Assembly (NCBI GenBank): GCA_945946715.1
Contig: CAMEWU010000048.1
Span: 1-12,778 of the forward strand
Direction of reading: 5' to 3'
DNA from: an uncultured Clostridium sp.
Lineage (GTDB): Bacteria; Bacillota; Clostridia; Lachnospirales; Lachnospiraceae
DNA: 12,778 bases
Below are positions 5,467 through 12,392 of this stretch, in pieces. Made by a program: the position numbers and the translations under genes. A model generated the notes under the pieces. The model did no database searches. It had not been told where the DNA came from and saw only the letters and a program-made list of their open reading frames with translations. Position 1 is the first letter of the stretch; every line of letters begins with the position of its first letter.

Positions 5467-7431
5467 TCAGTCATGCCGCTTTTCCCGGATTTCTTCTGTA
5501 ATCATTTGTACAAAATCTTCTATCTTCATGGCTTCTCTTGCATTTTCTTCCCCACGACGACGAGGTGTTACTGTACCCTCTGCTTCTTCATTTGCACCAA
5601 CAACCAGCATATATGGTATCTTCTGTAACCGTGCTTCCCGAATCTTATATCCAATCTTCTCCGCACGTTCATCAATCTCTACCTTGACATCTGCTTTTCG
5701 CAACTCTGCTTTCACTTTCTTTGCATAGTCCATAAACTTATCAGAAATCGGAAGAATACGAACCTGTTCCGGCATTAACCAGGTCGGCAATGCACCGGCA
5801 TACTTTTCAATCAACCATGCCAAAGTTCTTTCATAACATCCCATAGAGGTACGGTGAATGATATAAGGACGCTTCTTTTCCCCATTCTGGTCGATATAGT
5901 ACATATCGAACCGTTCTGACAAGAACATATCCAACTGAATGGTAATCATGGTATCTTCCTTACCATATACATTCTTTGCCTGAATATCTAACTTTGGGCC
6001 ATAGAAAGCAGCCTCTCCGGCAGCTTCTGTATATTCCAATCCGATATCATCCAAGATAACACGCATTGCATCCTGAACTTTATCCCATTCTTCTGCTGTT
6101 CCCAGATACTTTTCACTGTCATTCGGATCCCATTTTGACATCCGGTAGGTTACATCATTTTCCAGACCAAGTGTGGTCAGACAGTGTTTTGCCAGATTTA
6201 CGCAGTTCTTAAATTCATCTGCAATCTGCTCCGGTGTACAAATCAAATGTCCCTCTGAAATGGTAAACTGACGCACACGGGTCAAACCATGCATTTCACC
6301 GGAATCCTCATTACGGAAGAGCGTGGATGTCTCACCCATACGGTACGGTAAATCCCGATAAGAATGCTGGGTAGCCTTATATACATAATACTGGAATGGA
6401 CAGGTCATTGGACGAAGTGCCATAACCTCTTTTCCATCTGCTGTTACATCATCATCGTCATTTCCCGGGTCATTTAAGACGAACATGCCATCCTTATAAT
6501 GATACCAATGGTCAGAAATCTTATATAAATCAGATTTTGCCATTAATGGAGTTCTGGTTCTGACATATCCCCATTCATAGTCTTCCAAGTCTTCAATCCA
6601 ACGCTGTAAGGTCTGAATAATTTTCGTTCCCTTTGGCATAAACAATGGAAGTCCCTGTCCGATAACATCAACAGTTGTAAATAATTCCATTTCACGGCCC
6701 AAACGATTATGGTCACGCAGTTTGATATTCTCTAAGAATTCCAGACGTTCCTCTAAATCTGCTTTCTTTGTATAAGCAGTACCATAAATACGAGTCAGCA
6801 TCTTCTTGTTAGAATCACCCCTCCAGTATGCACCGGAAGAAGAGGTCAGTTTGAAGAATTTCACTGCCTTCGTATTCATCAGATGTGGTCCTGCACAAAG
6901 GTCCGTAAAATCACCCTGGGTATAGAAGCTGATTACCGCATCCTCCGGCAAGTCCTGAATCAGTTCTACTTTATATGGCTCATTCTTCTCTTCCATGAAT
7001 TGAATTGCTTCTTCCCGTGGAAGTGTAAATGTAGTGATTTCATCACCCTGCTTTACAATTTTCTTCATTTCTGCCTCTATTTTATCCAAGTCTTCTCTGG
7101 TAAGAGGCGGCATATCAAAATCATAATAAAATCCCTCATCAATGGCCGGTCCGATGGTGCATTTGGCATCCGGATACAAATGCTTCACTGCCTGTGCTAA
7201 TATGTGGGATGCTGTATGGCGAAAGGTTTTCTTACCTGCCTCATCATTAAAAGTTAAAATATTCAACTCACAATCCTTATCGATGATAGTTCGTAAATCT
7301 ACCACCTGTCCGTCTACTTCACCGGCACATGCCATACGTGCCAGACCTTCGCTGATGTCTGTTGCAATGTCAATAACAGACATTGCCTGTGAATACTCTT
7401 TTGCAGAGCCATCTTTCAATGTGATTTTCAT
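5467..7431 (-). CDS. thrS: Threonine--tRNA ligase
   Basis: The 654-residue protein has the full ThrRS layout. A TGS domain spans about 1-62. The editing domain carries HTASH (72-76) and CAGPH (179-183), the metal-like HxxxH and C/H residues that hydrolyse Ser-tRNA(Thr). The class II catalytic core has the zinc ligands C344 (RPMTCPF), H395 (SEGHLIC) and H526 (IHRTSMG), motif 2 FRNEDSGEMHGLTRVRQF and motif 3 ER at 534-535. The anticodon-binding domain covers about 555-650. It charges tRNA(Thr) in the cytoplasm. An acidic insert, NDDDDVTADGKE at 324-335, precedes the zinc cysteine and is not in the E. coli enzyme. AAAGGA lies upstream of ATG. Expression is controlled by the T-box leader upstream, and iorAB follow in the same direction. 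Confidence 0.97.
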   Translation of the reverse strand: MKITLKDGSAKEYSQAMSVIDIATDISEGLARMACAGEVDGQVVDLRTIIDKDCELNILTFNDEAGKKTFRHTASHILAQAVKHLYPDAKCTIGPAIDEGFYYDFDMPPLTREDLDKIEAEMKKIVKQGDEITTFTLPREEAIQFMEEKNEPYKVELIQDLPEDAVISFYTQGDFTDLCAGPHLMNTKAVKFFKLTSSSGAYWRGDSNKKMLTRIYGTAYTKKADLEERLEFLENIKLRDHNRLGREMELFTTVDVIGQGLPLFMPKGTKIIQTLQRWIEDLEDYEWGYVRTRTPLMAKSDLYKISDHWYHYKDGMFVLNDPGNDDDDVTADGKEVMALRPMTCPFQYYVYKATQHSYRDLPYRMGETSTLFRNEDSGEMHGLTRVRQFTISEGHLICTPEQIADEFKNCVNLAKHCLTTLGLENDVTYRMSKWDPNDSEKYLGTAEEWDKVQDAMRVILDDIGLEYTEAAGEAAFYGPKLDIQAKNVYGKEDTMITIQLDMFLSERFDMYYIDQNGEKKRPYIIHRTSMGCYERTLAWLIEKYAGALPTWLMPEQVRILPISDKFMDYAKKVKAELRKADVKVEIDERAEKIGYKIREARLQKIPYMLVVGANEEAEGTVTPRRRGEENAREAMKIEDFVQMITEEIREKRHD

Positions 7432-7495
7432 CTTTCTACTTCCTTTCTTCTTTCTCTATATGCGTGTAAGGGTTATCGAACAAAACTTTTGCCAC

Positions 7496-7535
7496 AAAAA
7501 AATCCCCGACGCATATGTAACATATACGTCAGGGA
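7496..7535 (-). terminator. T-box regulated terminator
   Basis: On the minus strand CCC-GACGTATATG pairs with CATATGCGTC-GGG (one G-T pair and a bulge at the base), with a TTA loop and seven T after the stem. Its 5' arm (CGTCCCT) is the same stretch needed by the antiterminator, so the two folds exclude each other. Confidence 0.9.
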
Positions 7536-7824
7536 CGATTATTCGCGGTTCCACCCTGCTTCCTTTGTTTCCCTTGTTTCTGTCCGATTCCAGACTTCAA
7601 ACAAGTCCAAAGGCTCTCCATTCTGATGATAACGGGATCACCGTCTTCCTTTCCTATTGAATCATTGTCACTCTCGTTTACAGATTCCTTATTCCCGGAA
7701 GAAGCTCCAAGCTGGTGTTCAAAAGCTCCTACATTAAATTCTTCTCAGCAGCCGAATTCTCTCTGTAATGTGGTACAGCTTCCTACTGGTCTTGTCATAG
7801 CCACTATATTCTTTATAGATACAT
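7496..7824 (-). promoter_or_regulatory. Threonine T-box riboswitch leader of thrS
   Basis: The roughly 330-nt leader has the T-box hallmarks. The conserved AGGGTGGAACCGCG is at 7544-7557 (minus strand). It folds as an antiterminator: AGGG and GCGA pair with TCGT-CCCT around the TGGAACC bulge. The competing terminator follows. Upstream, Stem I shows the AGAGAGAATTCGG and GCTGAGA conserved segments. The specifier lies in GAAC-ACC-AGC, with ACC, a threonine codon, at 7714-7716. Uncharged tRNA(Thr) pairs with ACC and, through its 3' NCCA end, with TGGA in the bulge, allowing read-through when threonine is short. The specifier agrees with the thrS gene it precedes. Confidence 0.93.
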
Positions 7825-7830
7825 AAATCG

Positions 7831-7859
7831 ATTTTACGCCATGCTTTTAAAAAAGTCAA
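7831..7859 (-). promoter_or_regulatory. Sigma-A-type promoter of the thrS operon
   Basis: TTGACT (7854-7859), a 17-bp spacer and TAAAAT (7831-7836) on the minus strand, with predicted start near 7824, just upstream of T-box Stem I. Position and match agree with the leader boundaries. Confidence 0.75.
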
Positions 7860-7909
7860 GGCAGTGAGAGATTTTCCTCTGTTTTTACTTTCATTTTACC
7901 TGCATTTGA

Positions 7910-7939
7910 TTGTATCCATTTTCAAGAAATGGGTAGAAT
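7910..7939 (+). promoter_or_regulatory. Possible promoter for the phospholipase C family gene
   Basis: TTGTAT (7910-7915), an 18-bp spacer and TAGAAT (7934-7939) lie about 50 nt upstream of the GTG start. The -35 match is weak (3/6) and a second TAGAAT lies at 7947-7952 without a good -35, so the assignment is tentative. Confidence 0.3.
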
Positions 7940-7992
7940 AAATGAGTAGAATGAATTGATATTTAAACTTTATTAGAAAGAAGGAATGAACT

Positions 7993-8847
7993 GTGCCATC
8001 CACATATGCACATTATCGTTTTGGGCAAGATGTTCGTAATGCACTTCCTGAAGAGTTACAGACAATTGCTAAAAAACATTTATCACTCTATCACATCGGA
8101 CTACATGGACCGGATATTCTATTTTATTACCATCCATTATTCCGCCATCCGGTAAATCAATTAGGATACCAATTACACAAAAAGAATGCCAGCGTCTTTT
8201 TCCGTAAATGTCTTTCTGTCTTACGGGATATGTCTGATCCGGAAGCCGGTCTGGCCTATATGCTAGGCTTTATTTGTCACTTTGCTTTGGACAGTGAGTG
8301 TCATGGTTACATTGAATACAAAATTAATCATAGCAATTTGACTCATACCGAGATTGAATCCGACTTTGAACGAAAGCTCCTACGAGATGGCGACTATCAG
8401 CCGGAACGTACCTGCATTACAACTCATATCTTTCCCAAGGACGGAGATACTGAAATCATAGCCAGATTTTTCCCCGGGATACAGGAGAAGCAGATTCGGA
8501 AAGCACTTTCTTCCATGATTTTTTATAACAAACTACTACTGGCACCTACCCGGGAAAAACGGGATTGTATTCTCTTATTATTGCGAATAACCGGACACTA
8601 TAAAGAAATGCATGGTCTTCTAATACCGCAACACTCACGTCATGGCTGTGAAGATAGTACCCGCGAATTAACCAGGCGGTACCTGGATGCCATTCCTGTT
8701 GCTACCCATCTTTGCGAAAACTTCTACAACGCATACAGTGAAATGGATGTGCTGTCCTCCCGTTTTCATCGCACTTATGGGCCGGATGAAATAGAATTGA
8801 AAAAATATGAAGGAGCATCACAAAACATGGCATCTGCTATTCTGTGA
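7993..8847 (+). CDS. Zinc-dependent phospholipase C family protein
   Basis: The 284-residue protein fits the Zn_dep_PLPC family. It starts MPSTYAHYRFGQDV with H7 near the N-terminus, then IGLHGPDILFYYHP (H38, D41, H47). The metal-binding helices follow: H96-xxx-D100-xxx-H104, then H118-xxx-E122. This resembles the H-xxx-D...H...H-xxx-E order of the Bacillus cereus enzyme, with one shorter spacing. That enzyme is secreted, but here there is no signal peptide, so the protein is probably cytoplasmic and its substrate is unknown; phospholipase activity should not be assumed. The start is GTG, with AAGGA 8 nt upstream; the overlapping ATG at 7986 is out of frame. The gene converges with spoIIID, whose stop codon is 13 nt away, and I see no clear terminator between them. 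Confidence 0.8.
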   Translation: MPSTYAHYRFGQDVRNALPEELQTIAKKHLSLYHIGLHGPDILFYYHPLFRHPVNQLGYQLHKKNASVFFRKCLSVLRDMSDPEAGLAYMLGFICHFALDSECHGYIEYKINHSNLTHTEIESDFERKLLRDGDYQPERTCITTHIFPKDGDTEIIARFFPGIQEKQIRKALSSMIFYNKLLLAPTREKRDCILLLLRITGHYKEMHGLLIPQHSRHGCEDSTRELTRRYLDAIPVATHLCENFYNAYSEMDVLSSRFHRTYGPDEIELKKYEGASQNMASAIL

Positions 8848-8860
8848 TACTCCTTACTAT

Positions 8861-9115
8861 TTATGTATTTTGATGCATATATTTTTCTTTGGTTGCCATG
8901 CCTCCCCGGATATGCCGCTCTGATTTATTAATATCCAGTACCACTCTGGCCTTTGCTGCCAGAGAAGGATTTATCTGTATCAGACGCTCTGTAATATCTT
9001 TATGCACTGTAGATTTACTGACACCAAATTTCTTTGCCGTCTGCCGCACTGTGGCATTTTCATCTACAATGTACTGGGCAACTTCGATTGCTCGCTCTTC
9101 AATATAAGCTTTCAC
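8861..9115 (-). CDS. spoIIID: Sporulation transcription factor SpoIIID
   Basis: The 84-residue protein matches SpoIIID along its full length: YIEERAIEVAQYIVDENATVR, then a helix-turn-helix AKKFGVSKSTVHKDITERL (about 27-45), INPSLA and the basic C-terminal segment SERHIRGGMATKEKY. SpoIIID acts in the mother cell compartment during sporulation, downstream of sigma-E, repressing or activating many sigma-E genes and helping switch to sigma-K. This implies an endospore former. Translation starts at GTG, preceded by GAGGG 6 nt upstream. A sigma-E-like promoter lies 27-55 nt upstream of the start. The gene ends 13 nt from the convergent phospholipase C family gene. Confidence 0.95.
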   Translation of the reverse strand: MKAYIEERAIEVAQYIVDENATVRQTAKKFGVSKSTVHKDITERLIQINPSLAAKARVVLDINKSERHIRGGMATKEKYMHQNT

Positions 9116-9141
9116 AGGAACCCTCGTCTCTTTGTTTTTAC

Positions 9142-9170
9142 AATTTATGCAAAGAACGATGGTTGTATTA
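9142..9170 (-). promoter_or_regulatory. Sigma-E-like promoter of spoIIID
   Basis: The minus strand has TAATACA (9164-9170), a 14-bp spacer and CATAAATT (9142-9149). These resemble the sigma-E consensus KMATATT-N14-CATACAMT (5/7 and 7/8). The predicted start, near 9135, is about 20 nt before the GTG. This agrees with mother-cell expression of spoIIID known from Bacillus. The match was made by eye. Confidence 0.5.
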
Positions 9171-9222
9171 CTATTATCTTGCCGATTTCATGATTTAGAG
9201 TACCCTTACACCTCTCTGTCTC

Positions 9223-10167
9223 TTAAACCCCTTCATAATTGAAAGCAGGGATAAAGCTTTCTGCCGCAGCTTCTCCTTCCTGAATAAAGCCCTGCTCCAC
9301 GCCCAGATTGATGGCATAATCCACCAGACTGTTATATTCCCTCTTGGTCACCTTCCGGTTTAATTCCGGAAGGTCTGACACCTGTGGTAATGGTGTATAT
9401 TGATTTAGCAAACTGATATATACCTGATTTCCATAAGTTTCATAAACGTATTTTACAACCTTTTTTGCATTTCTTAAGTGATTGGGAAGAAGAAGATGCC
9501 GGACAATTACACCTTTTTGCATCATGTCAAAATTCTGTACTCCGGAAGAACTCTCCTGTATCTGTCCTTCCCTTTTCTCTTCTGAAAATACCGGCCGGGG
9601 CTGTTGTCGTACCATTTCCCGCAATGCCTGTTTTGCTATTTCAGGATAATCCTCTGCATGAGAATACCGCTTTGCCACTTCCTCCTCCATATACTTAAAA
9701 TCCGTCAGATATACATCTACAATTCCTTCCAGCAATTTCAAGGTTTCTACCTTTTCATACCCACTACAATTATATATAATTGGCAAAATCAGTCCCTTTT
9801 CTTTCCCAGCTTTTACCGCTTCCACAATCTCCGGTGTATAGTGTGTAGGTGTAACCAGATTAATATTTGCTGCTCCCTGTTCCTGCAATTCTAAGAAGAT
9901 TTCAGCTAACCGTTCTATAGAAATCGGTTTTCCGATTTTCCCATGGGCAATGGTACTATTCTGACAGTAGACACACCGTAACGGACAACCAGAAAAAAAC
10001 ACAGTACCTGAGCCTGTGTTTCCTGAAATGCAAGGTTCTTCCCACATATGAAGGGCCGCCCTTGCCACATATATTTGACTTCCTGTCATACCACATACGC
10101 CACCTCGCCCTAAACTGCGAATCACATCACAGTTTCTAGGGCAAAGATTGCAAGTTGTTTTGTTCAT
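9223..10167 (-). CDS. Radical SAM protein, PflA-like (COG1313 type)
   Basis: The 314-residue protein has the radical SAM motif CPLRCVYC (C61, C65, C68), which binds the [4Fe-4S] cluster that cleaves S-adenosylmethionine. Before it lies a cysteine set typical of the COG1313 'putative pyruvate formate-lyase activating enzyme' group: CNLCPRNC (C6, C9, C13) and GGVCG (C25). Later family motifs are NLVTPTHYTPEI, YNCSGYE, VDVYLTDFKY and KGVIVRHLLLP. A stretch of about 20 residues (194-215, EEKREGQIQESSSG) looks like an insertion in an otherwise conserved loop. I place the start at the ATG at 10167 (MNKTTCNLC), with AAGGAAAG upstream. The longer reading from 10224 would overlap the pseudopilin gene by 53 nt. 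The pseudopilin stop lies 4 nt upstream, so the pair is translationally coupled. The substrate is unknown. Confidence 0.88.
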   Translation of the reverse strand: MNKTTCNLCPRNCDVIRSLGRGGVCGMTGSQIYVARAALHMWEEPCISGNTGSGTVFFSGCPLRCVYCQNSTIAHGKIGKPISIERLAEIFLELQEQGAANINLVTPTHYTPEIVEAVKAGKEKGLILPIIYNCSGYEKVETLKLLEGIVDVYLTDFKYMEEEVAKRYSHAEDYPEIAKQALREMVRQQPRPVFSEEKREGQIQESSSGVQNFDMMQKGVIVRHLLLPNHLRNAKKVVKYVYETYGNQVYISLLNQYTPLPQVSDLPELNRKVTKREYNSLVDYAINLGVEQGFIQEGEAAAESFIPAFNYEGV

Positions 10168-10171
10168 GTTA

Positions 10172-10633
10172 CTACTTTCCTTCCAAAAACGCATCACTAT
10201 CCGGAAATAGTTCATGGGATACATTCGAGCCTTGACCTGGTGTTAATGTAATCTTAGTCACCCTACCCGAATCAGGAAGATACTCTATTTCCCAGTAATA
10301 ATCACTAAATGTGGAAGATTCCGGAATTCCCCCTAATTCACTAAAAACATAATCTTCTATAGTCTGAGCCGGAGTATTTAAAACAGTATCATACCGAATC
10401 AATGTTGTCCCGGAACCATAGCTCGTTAAAGTATTATCTTTGTGTTCCATTTCAACAGCTGCCCGCATATAAGCTGCCTGAATCTCATTTGCTACATCCA
10501 CATCCTGTGACCGTCTTGCTTTACGGATATACTTTATCAACATTGGTGCCAGAGCTGCTGCCAGTATTACCATGATTGCAATTACAATTATGATTTCTAC
10601 CATAGAAAAACCAGCATGTTTTTTCTTTTTCAT
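10172..10633 (-). CDS. Type IV pilin-like protein (pseudopilin) with prepilin leader
   Basis: The 153-residue protein starts MKKKKHAGFSMVEIIIVIAI. The short basic leader, cleavage site G8-F9 and E13 (fifth residue of the mature protein) are the class III prepilin signature recognised by prepilin peptidase, followed by a hydrophobic helix at about 11-33. The remaining domain has no cysteine and an extended alpha helix (about 34-65) followed by short strands, as in minor pilins and type II secretion pseudopilins. The start at 10633 is chosen because GGGGAGG lies 8 nt upstream and the prepilin leader begins there; a longer reading from 10675 adds 14 residues and breaks the leader. No ATPase, platform or peptidase gene is in the window, so its assembly machinery must be elsewhere. 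It shares an operon with the radical SAM gene. Confidence 0.88.
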   Translation of the reverse strand: MKKKKHAGFSMVEIIIVIAIMVILAAALAPMLIKYIRKARRSQDVDVANEIQAAYMRAAVEMEHKDNTLTSYGSGTTLIRYDTVLNTPAQTIEDYVFSELGGIPESSTFSDYYWEIEYLPDSGRVTKITLTPGQGSNVSHELFPDSDAFLEGK

Positions 10634-10703
10634 ACAGATATCCTCCCCTACTATTGTAATAACCTGTATTGCCACTCTATTAACTTATGCTACAATTTTC
10701 TAA

Positions 10704-10732
10704 ATCTTACCATTGTATTATAAATTCGTCAA
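10704..10732 (-). promoter_or_regulatory. Sigma-A-type promoter of the pseudopilin and radical SAM operon
   Basis: TTGACG (10727-10732), a 17-bp spacer and TAAGAT (10704-10709) on the minus strand, start near 10697, leader about 64 nt. It sits just past the terminator of the metNIQ operon, so the pair has its own transcription unit. Confidence 0.6.
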
Positions 10733-10746
10733 TTTATTTTTCCGAC

Positions 10747-10786
10747 AAATACAACAAGCCGGCAGGAAAACCACCGCCGGCTTGTT
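10747..10786 (-). terminator. Intrinsic terminator of the metNIQ operon
   Basis: A perfect 11-bp GC-rich stem (AACAAGCCGGC, 10753-10763, with GCCGGCTTGTT, 10776-10786) and a 12-nt loop end on the minus strand in TTGTTGTATTTG. It starts 16 nt past the metQ stop. The T tract is interrupted but the stem is strong. Confidence 0.78.
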
Positions 10787-10802
10787 CTTCTACTAAATTA
10801 CA

Positions 10803-11696
10803 TTAGAATACTGGAATAACTGCATTTCCATAAGTTTTTTCGATGTAACTGCGAACTTCATCACTCAGCACTGCATCTACTAAAGCTTTTGTCTTTGCAG
10901 AATCCTCGTTCCCTTCTTTTACAACAATTACATTTGCATAAGTATCTGCTGCCAATGAATCGGATGCTTCTACTGCAATTGCATCTGCCACATCTAAGCC
11001 ACCTTCAGCTGCATAGTTACCATTGATAGCTGCAACATCCACATCCGGCAAAGAACGTACGAGCTGGGCAGCTTCGATTTCCTTAATCTCCAAATTCAAA
11101 GGATTCTCTTCAATATCTAATACGGTTGCTGTTAATCCGGCACCTTCTTTTAATTTAATTAAGCCCTGTGCTTCTAATAATAAAAGTGCTCTTGCTTCAT
11201 TTGTAGTGTCATTTGGTACAGCGATAGTTGCACCTTCCTGTAAATCATCTAAGCTTGCTGTCTTGCCTGCATAAAGGCCAAATGGTTCAAAATGCACAGC
11301 AGCTACGGAAACCAGATGTGTACCATTTTCTGCATTAAAATCATCTAAGTACGGCTGATGCTGGAAGAAATTCGCATCTAAGTCCCCATCCTCTAATGCG
11401 GTATTTGGCAATACATAATCATTGTATTCTACAACCTGCAAATCATATCCCTGTTCTGCAAGAATATCTTTTACCTGTGCCAGAATCTCGGCATGTGGTG
11501 TAACACTTGCACCTACCTTAATGACCTCTAAATCACCGGTTGCTTCTGTATCTTCGGCATCTGTTGCCTGGCTGTCACCTGCTGCATCTGTATCACTTGC
11601 AGGTGCTCCTGTTTCATTGGATGCAGAGCATCCGGTTAGTCCTACTGCTCCAATGGTTAATGCTGCTAATAATAATGCTGTAATCTTCTTTCTCAT
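10803..11696 (-). CDS. metQ: Methionine ABC transporter substrate-binding lipoprotein
   Basis: The 297-residue protein belongs to the NlpA/MetQ family. It has a lipoprotein signal peptide with lipobox LTGC (C23), then an Asp/Thr/Ala-rich linker (24-56). The binding domain follows, with IKVGASVTPHAEIL, NDYVLPNTALEDGDLDANFFQHQPYL and VAAVHFEPFGLYAGK, all hallmarks of MetQ. The linker is longer than in many family members. It is anchored to the outer face of the membrane and delivers methionine (L, possibly D) to MetI and MetN. GGAG lies 10 nt upstream of ATG, and the gene starts 30 nt after metI. It is the last gene of the operon, ending in the terminator at 10747-10786. Confidence 0.95.
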   Translation of the reverse strand: MRKKITALLLAALTIGAVGLTGCSASNETGAPASDTDAAGDSQATDAEDTEATGDLEVIKVGASVTPHAEILAQVKDILAEQGYDLQVVEYNDYVLPNTALEDGDLDANFFQHQPYLDDFNAENGTHLVSVAAVHFEPFGLYAGKTASLDDLQEGATIAVPNDTTNEARALLLLEAQGLIKLKEGAGLTATVLDIEENPLNLEIKEIEAAQLVRSLPDVDVAAINGNYAAEGGLDVADAIAVEASDSLAADTYANVIVVKEGNEDSAKTKALVDAVLSDEVRSYIEKTYGNAVIPVF

Positions 11697-11726
11697 AATT
11701 CTTATCTCCTTTTTCTTCTCTCTTTT

Positions 11727-12392
11727 TTAATTACGGATTCGTTTATCCGTTTTATTTACAATAAACATGCCCAGCTCCTGAAATACCTGTACGATAATCA
11801 CCAGTACAAATACCGTTGCCCACATGATATTGGCTTGATATCGGTAATATCCATAGTTGATAGCAATTGCTCCTAAGCCACCGCCACCAGTGAAACCTGC
11901 CATTGCAGAATACCCCAGCAATGTTGTAAAAGCAATGGTACATCCTACCAACAGAGAGGGTCTTGCCTCCGGAAGTAAAACCTTCATTATGATTTGTAAT
12001 GGATTCGAACCCATAGCCTGTGCGGCTTCAATTACGCCCTGATCCACCTCTTTTAAGGAAGATTCTACCATTCGTGCAATAAAAGGAATGGCTGCTACTA
12101 CTAATGGTACTACCGTTGCATTGGTGCCGATTGTAGTACCTGCCACAGCTCTCGTAAATGGCAAAATTGCAATCAGTAATATAATAAATGGTATGGAGCG
12201 AGTCAGATTGACGATAACTCCTAATACCAGATTGACCGGCCTGCATCGGCAAATTCCATTCTTGTCAGTAATGAAAAGTAATACTCCTAAGGGAATCCCT
12301 GCCACATAGGAACAGGCAGTGGAAAGCAAAACCATATACAATGTCTCTAAAGAACCTTGCCAAAGCAAAGCCACTAATTGATTAAATTCCAT
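11727..12392 (-). CDS. metI: Methionine ABC transporter permease
   Basis: The 221-residue integral membrane protein has the MetI opening (ETLYMVLLSTACSYVAGIPLGVLL), about five transmembrane helices, the conserved VNLTRSIPFIILLIAILPFTR segment and the EAA coupling loop EAAQAMGSNPLQIIMKVLLP (122-141) that docks with the MetN ATPase. It forms the dimeric membrane channel of the methionine importer. Two ATGs in frame are possible. AGGAGG at 12402-12407 is 3 nt from the first (12398) and 9 nt from the second (12392), so I choose the second. Either start overlaps the end of metN (11 or 17 nt), showing translational coupling. Confidence 0.94.
   Translation of the reverse strand: MEFNQLVALLWQGSLETLYMVLLSTACSYVAGIPLGVLLFITDKNGICRCRPVNLVLGVIVNLTRSIPFIILLIAILPFTRAVAGTTIGTNATVVPLVVAAIPFIARMVESSLKEVDQGVIEAAQAMGSNPLQIIMKVLLPEARPSLLVGCTIAFTTLLGYSAMAGFTGGGGLGAIAINYGYYRYQANIMWATVFVLVIIVQVFQELGMFIVNKTDKRIRN

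Noticed and set aside
7496..7535. Hairpin after the T-box considered as a mobile-element end or palindromic operator
   Set aside because: Its position, T tail and overlap with the antiterminator show it is the T-box terminator.
6883..7826. Plus-strand open frames opposite the thrS 5' end and across the T-box leader
   Set aside because: They run antisense through conserved thrS codons and RNA structure; the T-box explains the region.
10168..10224. Longer N-terminus of the radical SAM protein (19 extra residues)
   Set aside because: It overlaps the pseudopilin coding region, lacks a ribosome binding site, and the family begins near the CNLCPRNC motif.
10634..10675. Longer N-terminus of the pseudopilin (14 extra residues)
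   Set aside because: It would bury the basic prepilin leader; GGGGAGG is correctly placed for the ATG at 10633.
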